This document shows positions 23,301-29,680 of a stretch of 37,680 nucleotides of DNA, piece by piece. Location: the NCBI GenBank assembly GCA_030745885.1, contig JASLNR010000001.1:1-37680 (forward strand), given 5' to 3'. The stretch is from Candidatus Thalassarchaeaceae archaeon (GTDB lineage: Archaea; Thermoplasmatota; Poseidoniia; Poseidoniales; Thalassarchaeaceae). Numbering within the stretch: the stretch's first letter is position 1; each line of letters opens with the position of its first letter. The translations under genes and the position numbers were made by a program. The notes below the pieces were generated by a model that was not told the origin of the DNA, did no database searches, and was given only the letters and a program-made list of their open reading frames with translations.

Positions 23301-25475
23301 GGCATCGTTGGTATGATTTAGCCTCGTGTACATCACGGTCTCGCCTTGGGACTCGTTGAAGTTATCGAGCCACGCTATGTGCACGTTATCGAAGGAGTCG
23401 GTGATAATCGCTGGGAAGTGGGAGTTAGCAGAGAACGGCCTCTCGGCCGGAATGCCCGAAGGGCCCTCTACATCAGATATCGCGGCATCCGCAATCTGCT
23501 TGATTCCGAAGGTTGGCAAGCCCCCGGGAGCGCCGTTCCAGGCTGCTGAACCTTGCAACCTCAATTTTGTGTAGTAGATTTCGTAGTTGACATCAATCTC
23601 GAAACCGTAGACTCGTCCGTCCTGCCAAACGACATGAGTGTTCCCCGAGGTGTCAATGGAAATTGCGGGATGGAGGCTATAGGCGTCGTCGATTGTAATC
23701 CTAGTATCGTTCACGACCACGAGATGGCCGTATCCCTGTTCGTCCGCGGAGGGGCCAAGGTCCTCCTCATAGTAACCGTATTGGGTATTCACCTCTGTTC
23801 CCGGATCGCCCGGAACCCATCCAGGCCATGGATTTTCTAGTAGAGAGAGTGGGTCGAGCACGGTCAGATAGATTTCGCGGGAGTTGTTTGTCGCGAGGTA
23901 TACCATTGCCTCGACCATGATTTCCAGCTCGGTGGAGGAGGAGGAAGAGGTTGGGAAACTGTACATCTGGCCCCCCGCGTTGGTGAGTCGAGTTGTCGAA
24001 CCTGGGCAGGTTCTGGTGTTCAGGCCAGCGCCGTTCGGGCACTGGGCGAGATCCTGCATATAGGAGCCGACGCCTGTGTCTGAACCGGCCCACAGGGGTA
24101 CGGGGACAATGTCTGCGATTACACAAGCATCGTGGGCTTGGTTGATGCTCTGAGTGTCGTCGTTATCCATCGGAGTTCCGCCATAGGGTCCCTCGTCCGA
24201 AATTGGGATTACCACCTTGGTAGCGTTGGGATTCCAGGGATGATCTGCCGAGGTGGGCGGGTTACCGGGAACGTTGCCTGAGATGTCTCTCCATGACAGG
24301 CAGGCCCAAGTTGCGGCCGGGCCCCAGAACTCGCTGTAGTAGCCGCCATCGGCGGGCAGGTCAACTGCTTGGTTGTTGTAGACCACCTGTGTCAGTTCCC
24401 TGATGCCACCCGAGTCATCGCCGGGATTAACTCCCAGAGGAAGGTTCCTCGGTCCCTGGCTCCCGGAGCCGCCGGTCTGGTAGGCATCGGCGCAAGACCC
24501 GCTGGTTGCGGCTGCTGGCCAATTGCCACTGAGCGCATACAGGGTCTCGTATACTGTCATGTTAGCGCTCACTAGCAAGGGCTTGAGGCCGGGGAAGTAT
24601 CCACCGCTAGCAAAATTACCGCCATAGAAAACGACGCACATGTCGGCCCACTCGGTATTCATCGATCCAGAGGTATCTATGGGGACGGCCATCTCCACCT
24701 TTCCACCCCTAGTGTCGTCCCACACAATCTGGACGTAGTCGTTGACATCGATGGCGATGTCGGGGTGTCCTTTGTGACCTAGAATTGGTGTTAACAGTGA
24801 GTCATCAATCTCGACAATGGCTGTCCTAGCGACGTGGTCTATAGAGAGCATCTTGTAGTATATCTGTGGCTGCTGGTAGAACTTCTCCAGAGGCTCGAAG
24901 TGGTCCTCCCAAACGATGTGGGGGTTGTTATTGGAGTCGACATCAATTGCAGGCCAATCGCGGTTTTGAGGGTTGTTGGTGACCTCGTAGTCGTCGGGTA
25001 ATATCGAGAGGACCGAATCGAGTGATGCGTCCCCATTCCGATCGTCGAGAGATGGGTCTAGTAGCGTGTACATGATTTTGTACTGACCAGCCTTGTCGGT
25101 CCAGACGATGTGGACCATGTCGTCGTCATCGACTTTGATGTCAGGGTGCCAGGCGCGCTGCTGACCCGGGTCAGAAATCTGGGTCTGCTCGATTAGGGTC
25201 TCTCCTCTGGGATCAAGCATCTTGTAGTACAGGTGGTTGGTGTTACGACTCCAAACGACGTGAATGTTGCCTGCTGAGTCGGCGTCGAGCGCAATCATCC
25301 TGTCGTTGTTGGTACCGCTGTCAACAACTTGGATTGCATCTGTCAGCACAATATCGGTAGCAGCGGCCGTCGGAACGAAGGCAGAGAGGAGGCTGACCAG
25401 AATGAGTAAGGAGAGAGCGATGCTGCTGCTCTTCACTCCTTGGGATTCGGCTCGAACAGAGCAAGGCTGTTGCAT
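20313..25475 (-). CDS. Giant secreted surface protein: beta-propeller interrupted by a vWA domain, then CARDB/Ig-like repeats and a C-terminal membrane anchor
   Basis: The 1720-residue product has a signal peptide (hydrophobic core about 18-34, likely cleavage near residue 39 after PTAAA). Seven short repeats of the form h-H-h-x-W-x-D/N appear at about residues 71, 121, 185, 248, 613, 699 and 781, each ending a probable propeller blade. Between the fourth and fifth lies a roughly 300-residue insert with a von Willebrand A MIDAS motif, DTSGSMN (267-273), followed by VVIPISDEGPYGGTP. The rest is a series of beta-sandwich domains, including CARDB-like segments near the C-terminus such as ILEVTSDRTIGEIGEMLSV. 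One membrane helix (about 1675-1697) and a basic tail follow. A TTAAGTATTC box about 25 bases before the ATG supports the start. Probable roles are surface adhesion or metal-dependent binding; the ligand is unknown. Confidence 0.88.
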   Translation of the reverse strand: MQQPCSVRAESQGVKSSSIALSLLILVSLLSAFVPTAAATDIVLTDAIQVVDSGTNNDRMIALDADSAGNIHVVWSRNTNHLYYKMLDPRGETLIEQTQISDPGQQRAWHPDIKVDDDDMVHIVWTDKAGQYKIMYTLLDPSLDDRNGDASLDSVLSILPDDYEVTNNPQNRDWPAIDVDSNNNPHIVWEDHFEPLEKFYQQPQIYYKMLSIDHVARTAIVEIDDSLLTPILGHKGHPDIAIDVNDYVQIVWDDTRGGKVEMAVPIDTSGSMNTEWADMCVVFYGGNFASGGYFPGLKPLLVSANMTVYETLYALSGNWPAAATSGSCADAYQTGGSGSQGPRNLPLGVNPGDDSGGIRELTQVVYNNQAVDLPADGGYYSEFWGPAATWACLSWRDISGNVPGNPPTSADHPWNPNATKVVIPISDEGPYGGTPMDNDDTQSINQAHDACVIADIVPVPLWAGSDTGVGSYMQDLAQCPNGAGLNTRTCPGSTTRLTNAGGQMYSFPTSSSSSTELEIMVEAMVYLATNNSREIYLTVLDPLSLLENPWPGWVPGDPGTEVNTQYGYYEEDLGPSADEQGYGHLVVVNDTRITIDDAYSLHPAISIDTSGNTHVVWQDGRVYGFEIDVNYEIYYTKLRLQGSAAWNGAPGGLPTFGIKQIADAAISDVEGPSGIPAERPFSANSHFPAIITDSFDNVHIAWLDNFNESQGETVMYTRLNHTNDAYPSGFPLNSIASSIFDPWQKVEVTDWQSDKLGPNTPLSPDFGMPPAFANDLGSGAHLAWSDTNKCSEDHNSNRYTLCYVHVLTGLVDVSLACDDKVQSNPNLESYPYDCPTDAETFYHTIHPGDLTTFNMTIANPTPGPADLVQDTFTVTVDGVPNNWTATLFFATNNTPVFDSTPVFLEGGEIVPLYIRIRAPTIYQAKHDELAQISILATSHKDPAIRNQQLLLTLMDVVHGIELDTSHFQVDVEQGKSAVFSITIKNTGNVYDTFAFFDPSTLEGQNEWALPFGWGIDFPTSLSLDPGQSLTKNLKVSVPESQDPGTFAIYLKGWSTGEPVMSIDRGTLDVLELWINVSIRTTGNIVFQIGDTKQYVLPGECAYFPIEVTKHFTPGHIVFTTPGAPEEKPESFDLLTWQFDHWTVDLDFSDAPGGNSPPDNAPRYWSQIDTPHTVTAEMCAPYNATAGIGDSITVRAHLDGSPKVRDSVVILTNVVQRYELEAEVPNTILDLHPGQSYQVDATIENLGNGPDRYDISIASIVDASGGSHVWDLNIPRILFQELDRDESQTVPILVNVPDQTLAGDYTVTFNVLSEEAFEGTRIQDLIVLRITIVEFHDMRISLDPAVESKIKTTAPSRIVRFTLNVTNHGNVPDQPTLHNHTVDVAGVWGVSPGLYALSTWHIDFALLEGFRTEYPLEKPCLEVIVGEAPPEGECFVTPDLTVTLPLMEPYTTFQVVVIVTIAPDAALQDRFIGIKTLSMFGSSEVGGDHDETPIWDDSCTLDANKDSLPDNYPPNCDTNEQILELRLRAPDLQILEVTSDRTIGEIGEMLSVNVKVVNRGNAHATDVNIILCKDQSMTDIKRKGCDETNIVYRQIVKAIMPISEADTEEPNSITLLYMVLAGNHDIVVVVDPDNVIVETDESIESNMRKIPGGKMSSTLGVVDVGVDAIATYSVPVIILGATFSLVGVAGYVIYGRRIAAITRFAELSSLLPGVEDENLRF

Positions 25476-25495
25476 TGGCCGAAGTCGGTTTCACC

Positions 25496-25505
25496 GAATA
25501 CTTAA
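25496..25505 (-). promoter_or_regulatory. TATA-like box for the giant surface protein gene
   Basis: On the minus strand TTAAGTATTC is centred about 25 bases before the ATG at 25475, fitting a leaderless transcript. It follows GGGGTTAGG, which could be a BRE-like or regulatory element. Confidence 0.4.
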
Positions 25506-25559
25506 CCTAACCCCTTTGCGGTCACTAGTGGAGTAATCCTGTTTCTCTGCTCGGTTAGT

Positions 25560-26186
25560 CTAGGCCCACTCGAGGGGATCGAAGTCCTTGCCAAAGCCGC
25601 CGGTCTCATCAGTATCTATCTCAGAAGACCTAGGTTGGGATTGGGGTCTCCTTTTCGAGGAGCTTTTTGCTGCCCAGTCGTCGACGGGCCCGGGCTTGCC
25701 GGACCCCTTGCCAAAACCGTATTTGATCTGATGTATGAGGGAGAGTTTGGTCAGCCATACCTTCCTCATCGTGTGCATGAATTCGTTCTGGGTCAGGCCG
25801 TCGAACCATATGGGCCTTGAGAGGTTGAAGGCCTGAAGGGGGCCTGCAACACCGTTGCTGCTGTGGCCGACATGGAGTACCCAATCGAGGTCAGATGAAG
25901 TTAGATGGATTCGGGTGTCATGCAGCCACTCCTCCCATCCGTCGGAGTTCTCAGAAGCAAGGCTCCTCATTGACTTCTGTTGCCCTTCGTCGACTCGGGT
26001 GATGGAGTAGACGAGCGCCAGATTCCTCCTTTTTGGGATAACCACGTTGAACAGGTGACCCTGCTTGGTTGGAGGATACCTGACGTGGAGGTGAAGGATT
26101 GCCTGTGGGTCCTTGACCTCGCGAGCATCCAATCGCTCGCTGTCCAACCACGCCCTGATGGCCTTATCGGCTTCCTGCGGTCCCAC
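25560..26186 (-). CDS. Uncharacterised protein, DUF2299-like possible
   Basis: This 208-residue soluble protein has no clear signal peptide or membrane helix. The first 110 residues alternate short strands and helices (AIRAWLDSERLDAREV, AILHLHVRYPP, HLFNVVIPKRRNLALVYSITR). They faintly resemble the small archaeal DUF2299/chaperone-like fold, but I cannot confirm the family. A conserved-looking central stretch (RPIWFDGLTQNEFMHTMRKVW) follows. The last 55 residues are low-complexity and basic, then acidic, ending FGKDFDPLEWA. That could be a flexible tail carrying a binding motif. It lies between the acyltransferase (20-base gap upstream) and the giant surface protein gene, on the same strand. 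No function is proposed. Confidence 0.6.
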   Translation of the reverse strand: MGPQEADKAIRAWLDSERLDAREVKDPQAILHLHVRYPPTKQGHLFNVVIPKRRNLALVYSITRVDEGQQKSMRSLASENSDGWEEWLHDTRIHLTSSDLDWVLHVGHSSNGVAGPLQAFNLSRPIWFDGLTQNEFMHTMRKVWLTKLSLIHQIKYGFGKGSGKPGPVDDWAAKSSSKRRPQSQPRSSEIDTDETGGFGKDFDPLEWA

Positions 26187-26206
26187 GGCCTGTGCAGGAG
26201 ACCGTC

Positions 26207-27685
26207 CTATTTGAGCACGTTGAGTTTGGAACGTGTCCTCGCCAGCAACTCGACGATGCGCGTACCGTCGGCGGAGGAGGATAGTTTAGCACTCCTCCAA
26301 GAGGCGGAATAATCGCTCCACATATCATAACCACAGAGGAATAATAGGTTGGAAATATGGAACGTTAGCATGATTGCGAAAGTAGTGGGTAGTATCATCC
26401 AAGTCGGTCCTAATGTCAGAAATGCGAAGGCTAGAGCGATGGGTGGCCACAGAAGTACGGGGGAGAACATGGCTGCAATCATGTGGTAGGTCGTCCTCGC
26501 GTCAACCCCCTCATCGGTGCGATTGCCCAGATACCAAGCGAAGAAGGCCTGGACTCCCGAGGAAGGGAGGACTACCGGGGAGGTGATTATCATCACGAGA
26601 AGCCCGGCAATGCATCTGTTCCAGGAGATTCGGGTTCGCAGCCCGCCGTTGTCAAGCGAGCGGCCATCCAAATCATTTGCATGAAGTATACCAGCTGCAA
26701 TCCTTGCTGGTTCGACGAGTTCCTCGGACTGCTCGTTTGAGTTGAGTGCTTCACGCACCTCGCGTGCGGCGAGAACCTCGTCGCGAAATGTCTCGAGTCT
26801 AGAGTCGTCATCAATGGCGCGAATGTGAGCGATTAGATGCCAAGCTCGGTGGGTCTCCCAGTCAGGGGCGTCTGGAGTTATCGCGGAGAGTGCATCGAAT
26901 AGTTCGTCTCGCAATCGGTTCACCTCATCGGAGGGAGGCTCGACCCATTCCCCCCCAATCAGTCGTTTCCCCAGTCCTAGGGAAGCGGGTGGTTCTATGG
27001 AAATCGGCTCGGGGAACTCGATGAATAAGTCGGTTCTGAACCAATAATGACATCTATAGTGCAGACCAACGGGCTGAAAGGCAGGGAGTGGGAGGTTCTT
27101 CTGCGCGGCAATTGCAGCGGCATTGAGGGCGAACCGCATCGTTCCCGTCCTGAGCCTGTGTAGCCTGGAGTCCTGATGTGACTTGCCCTCGGGCATCACC
27201 ACTGCGTTGTGTCCAGCAGCGATGCAGTTGGTCATAGTTAGCAGGGTTCGGTGATTGATTGATCGGGCGTATGCCTCATCTGAGACGCCACTCTCGATCT
27301 CAGGTCTACGAATCACGGGCTGGGATCCCATCCTTCGGGTAATCCACCCGATTAGGGGCATTGTCATGAGGTCGTGGCGTCCCATGGTGATAATTCGACG
27401 ATCCTGATTGTGGACAATAACAAGAGGGTCGACCAGACCGTTGATATGGATTGGAGTGAACACCCTGCCACCCACTAAGGGGGGCAGGCGATCTGCCTGC
27501 TTCCCGCGGAAGATGTAGTCCCAGACAGTTCTGACCATAATCAGGATGGCTTGCCAGAACAAAGGGCTTCCAGGGTGTCTTCCAGAATGGTCCCAAGGCA
27601 GGTTGTCGAGTTTCCTCTTCCTGAGTTTCATCGCTCCGCTGGAGAGCACGGGGTCGACATCTGGCGCCCGCTGAATGTTCGACAC
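26207..27685 (-). CDS. Glycerolipid acyltransferase, PlsC/GPT2-SCT1-like
   Basis: The 492-residue protein has a PlsC-type acyltransferase domain and C-terminal membrane helices. Motif I is seen as HINGLVD (80-86), matching the H-x4-D catalytic pair and close to the HANQFVDP of yeast Gpt2/Sct1. An Arg-containing motif II region follows (IGWITRRMGSQPVIRRPE). Motif III is MPEGKSH (164-170), equal to the family's F-P-E-G-x-S. Two or three hydrophobic stretches occur at about 355-375, 400-425 and 428-455. Such enzymes acylate glycerol-3-phosphate, dihydroxyacetone phosphate or lysophosphatidate, which is unexpected in an ether-lipid archaeon. The start is a GTG at 27685, or an ATG 18 codons later (27631). 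Gene neighbours are a HIT protein and an uncharacterised protein. The domain call is firm; the substrate is not. Confidence 0.82.
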   Translation of the reverse strand: MSNIQRAPDVDPVLSSGAMKLRKRKLDNLPWDHSGRHPGSPLFWQAILIMVRTVWDYIFRGKQADRLPPLVGGRVFTPIHINGLVDPLVIVHNQDRRIITMGRHDLMTMPLIGWITRRMGSQPVIRRPEIESGVSDEAYARSINHRTLLTMTNCIAAGHNAVVMPEGKSHQDSRLHRLRTGTMRFALNAAAIAAQKNLPLPAFQPVGLHYRCHYWFRTDLFIEFPEPISIEPPASLGLGKRLIGGEWVEPPSDEVNRLRDELFDALSAITPDAPDWETHRAWHLIAHIRAIDDDSRLETFRDEVLAAREVREALNSNEQSEELVEPARIAAGILHANDLDGRSLDNGGLRTRISWNRCIAGLLVMIITSPVVLPSSGVQAFFAWYLGNRTDEGVDARTTYHMIAAMFSPVLLWPPIALAFAFLTLGPTWMILPTTFAIMLTFHISNLLFLCGYDMWSDYSASWRSAKLSSSADGTRIVELLARTRSKLNVLK

Positions 27686-27728
27686 GAGGGGGCCAAGCGG
27701 TCGGGGGTCTTGAGAATTCAGAGTGTTG

Positions 27729-28154
27729 TCAGACTAGGAGGTCCCTCATTGCCGCTGCCATCCTAGCCCCATCATCGTGGTCTAGGGGGCTGGAATTGAA
27801 TGGCCAGGTCAGACCGCGGCCGTCTTCAAACTTGGGAATAATGTGGAAGTGTACGTGGAATACGCTCTGGAAAGCATTGGGGCCGTTATTCTGCAGGACA
27901 TTGAACTCGGAGGTCCCGCTGACTTCTAGTACCGCCCGGGAAATGCGAGGGAGGGCTTTGCCAACGGCCTGCGCCGACTCTTCTGAGAGCGCGTCCAAAG
28001 TCTTCGCTGCCTCCTTGGGAACAACAAGTGTGTGTCCGGGGCTGAATGGGTTCACATCGAGGAAGGAGAACACATGATCGTCCTCGTATACCCTGTGACA
28101 GGGTATCTCGCCGTCGATGATTAGGGTGAAGATGCTTGGTTCATCTCCACCCAT
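27729..28154 (-). CDS. HIT-family hydrolase
   Basis: The 141-residue protein is a histidine-triad hydrolase of the Hint/Fhit type, which cleaves nucleoside phosphoramidates or dinucleoside polyphosphates. It shows the family's opening (SIFTLIIDGEIPCHRVYEDDHVFSFLDVNPF), the central SPGHTLVVPK and the catalytic triad HVHFHIIP (100-107: H100, H102, H104). All catalytic residues are present. The ATG follows GGGGTGAT, which contains the TGA stop of the upstream flavoprotein gene. The two are therefore translationally coupled. Exact substrate unknown. Confidence 0.93.
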   Translation of the reverse strand: MGGDEPSIFTLIIDGEIPCHRVYEDDHVFSFLDVNPFSPGHTLVVPKEAAKTLDALSEESAQAVGKALPRISRAVLEVSGTSEFNVLQNNGPNAFQSVFHVHFHIIPKFEDGRGLTWPFNSSPLDHDDGARMAAAMRDLLV

Positions 28155-28157
28155 CCA

Positions 28158-28165
28158 ATCACCCC
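28158..28165 (-). promoter_or_regulatory. Ribosome binding site overlapping the flavoprotein stop codon
   Basis: On the minus strand GGGGTGAT includes the flavoprotein's TGA stop (28161-28159) and lies three bases before the HIT-protein ATG at 28154. This is the third case in the window of a stop codon embedded in a GGTGA/TGAGGT ribosome binding site. Confidence 0.5.
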
Positions 28166-29613
28166 GTATCTACTATTGACTCTGCTATTGAAATCAACCC
28201 TTCCAACTGAAGGGCCGAAGTCAGCTCTGTATTCATTGCAGGTGAATTATCCGTTACCCTGATGCCCTCCTCTTGGATTTCTCTAATGCTATTCTGCGCC
28301 GTGGCGAGAACGGCGGCGTCGTTCGCGCCGTTCACCGAACACATCGCTGAGACTAGCCTGGAGGCGGCCCGTCCGAGGGGCAGACCATTGGGTGATTGGA
28401 GCGATTCGATTCGCTTAGAGGCCGAATCCTCTGATTCACTGATGCAAGAGGCGCCTCCGAACTGAGTTTCCCGGGCCCACATCGCAGAGTGGGTGCCGGT
28501 TGTTTTTCCAGAGACCAAGTCATCGAGCAGCAGGTTACCGGATAGCATCCCTCCACCGTGCATGCCATTGTGTGCACTCCTGCCTGCAGCGTACAGGCCC
28601 GTGAGCCACATCTTGCCGGGCAGTCCCTCTGGGGTGAAACCATCGAAAGTAACTCGTCCGAATTCATCCGAGGGGGCTCCTCCGGTCGTAGCGGCAACCC
28701 CCGCGGAGATTGGGATGACGTCTCGAGAGGTGTCTATTCCTAGTCGGTCCTTGACCCTAGAAGCAGTCTGGGAGAACCATGGTTCGGAATCGGAATCAAT
28801 ACCCCGCAGGTCGAGGACGCAGGATTCCCCCGCCAAGACCGCTTCCGGCCCCACGTCCTCTCCATTCTCCCTGCGAATTCGGCCACCAGAGCCCAGAACA
28901 TCGAGGGGGATATGCATGTCACAGTCCCTAACGGTGAGTGGGTGTCTAGGAGTGCTGACCAAACCCCTGAGTTGTATGCCGGCAGCGAGTGCTAGTGCTG
29001 AGCCCGTGCCGTGGCCATTTGAGGGGGTCGACCACAATCCTTGGTGCCCTTCTGTAGCGAGGATGACCGCTTTGGCCTGGATTGGTTCGATCTGCCCAGT
29101 CAAGATGTTTAGCGTGATGACCCCTCGAACCTGATGGTTATCGCACACCAGTTGTATGGGGAGTGTGTCAGAACGCCTGCGCACGCCTCGTTTGATGGCC
29201 TGCTCCTCTAGGACCCTAGTAATCTCACGAACGGTGGAATCGCCGCAGCCCGTGAGCCTCGCGACGCTGTGGCCGGGAGCTGAGGATGCATGGGGAATAC
29301 CTCCCTCCCTCCTTCGCAAGACAAGCCCCCAACGCTCCAGTTCAGCGAGTGTGGAGACACCCTCTTCACAAGTCCTGGCGGCCGCCGCGCTATCTGTCGT
29401 TTCACCACCCGCTGTGATTGTGTCGTCCAGATGCGCAGAGGAGTCCAACTCGTCGATTGATGCTGCCAAACCAGCTAGTGGTGATTCTCCAGAAGCCGAG
29501 CCGATTCCAGATTTGTCTATCATTAGAGGGACCGTTTCCGAGTCGGCGCATGCTATGGCTGCGCGCAAGGCGGCCGGGCCAGCACCAAGAACAACGACAT
29601 CCCAAGACTCCAA
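28159..29613 (-). CDS. FAD-dependent SdhA/FrdA/NadB-fold flavoprotein with degenerate active site
   Basis: The 484-residue protein has the FAD-binding fold of succinate dehydrogenase, fumarate reductase and L-aspartate oxidase. The dinucleotide motif is VVLGAGPAALRAAIA (7-21), there is a central ATEGHQGLW FAD/substrate loop, and the C-terminal GLYAAGRSAHNGMHGGGMLSGNLLLDDLV resembles the family's G-[EA]-x-A-x-x-x-G-x-H-G-[AG]-N-R-L-x-x-N-S-L. Several expected catalytic residues are missing. The region equivalent to R-G-E-G-G reads GSGG, the H-x-x-G-G site reads ATTGG, and the N-R-L Arg is Met. There is also no His for covalent FAD near the N-terminus. It is therefore unlikely to be a working SDH subunit, and no partner Fe-S subunit is nearby. 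A divergent reductase or oxidase with another substrate fits better. A HIT-family gene follows, translationally coupled. Confidence 0.72.
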   Translation of the reverse strand: MESWDVVVLGAGPAALRAAIACADSETVPLMIDKSGIGSASGESPLAGLAASIDELDSSAHLDDTITAGGETTDSAAAARTCEEGVSTLAELERWGLVLRRREGGIPHASSAPGHSVARLTGCGDSTVREITRVLEEQAIKRGVRRRSDTLPIQLVCDNHQVRGVITLNILTGQIEPIQAKAVILATEGHQGLWSTPSNGHGTGSALALAAGIQLRGLVSTPRHPLTVRDCDMHIPLDVLGSGGRIRRENGEDVGPEAVLAGESCVLDLRGIDSDSEPWFSQTASRVKDRLGIDTSRDVIPISAGVAATTGGAPSDEFGRVTFDGFTPEGLPGKMWLTGLYAAGRSAHNGMHGGGMLSGNLLLDDLVSGKTTGTHSAMWARETQFGGASCISESEDSASKRIESLQSPNGLPLGRAASRLVSAMCSVNGANDAAVLATAQNSIREIQEEGIRVTDNSPAMNTELTSALQLEGLISIAESIVDTG

Positions 29614-29680
29614 GTCAATCGAACCGGTCCAAAGGACGGAATCTCATGAACGTGACGCTCGGACCCGGTCTCTGTGGGAT

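Noticed and set aside
23934..23954. GAGGAGGAGGAAGAGG-like repeat as a regulatory element
   Set aside because: It is simply the antisense of a poly-serine linker in the giant surface protein.
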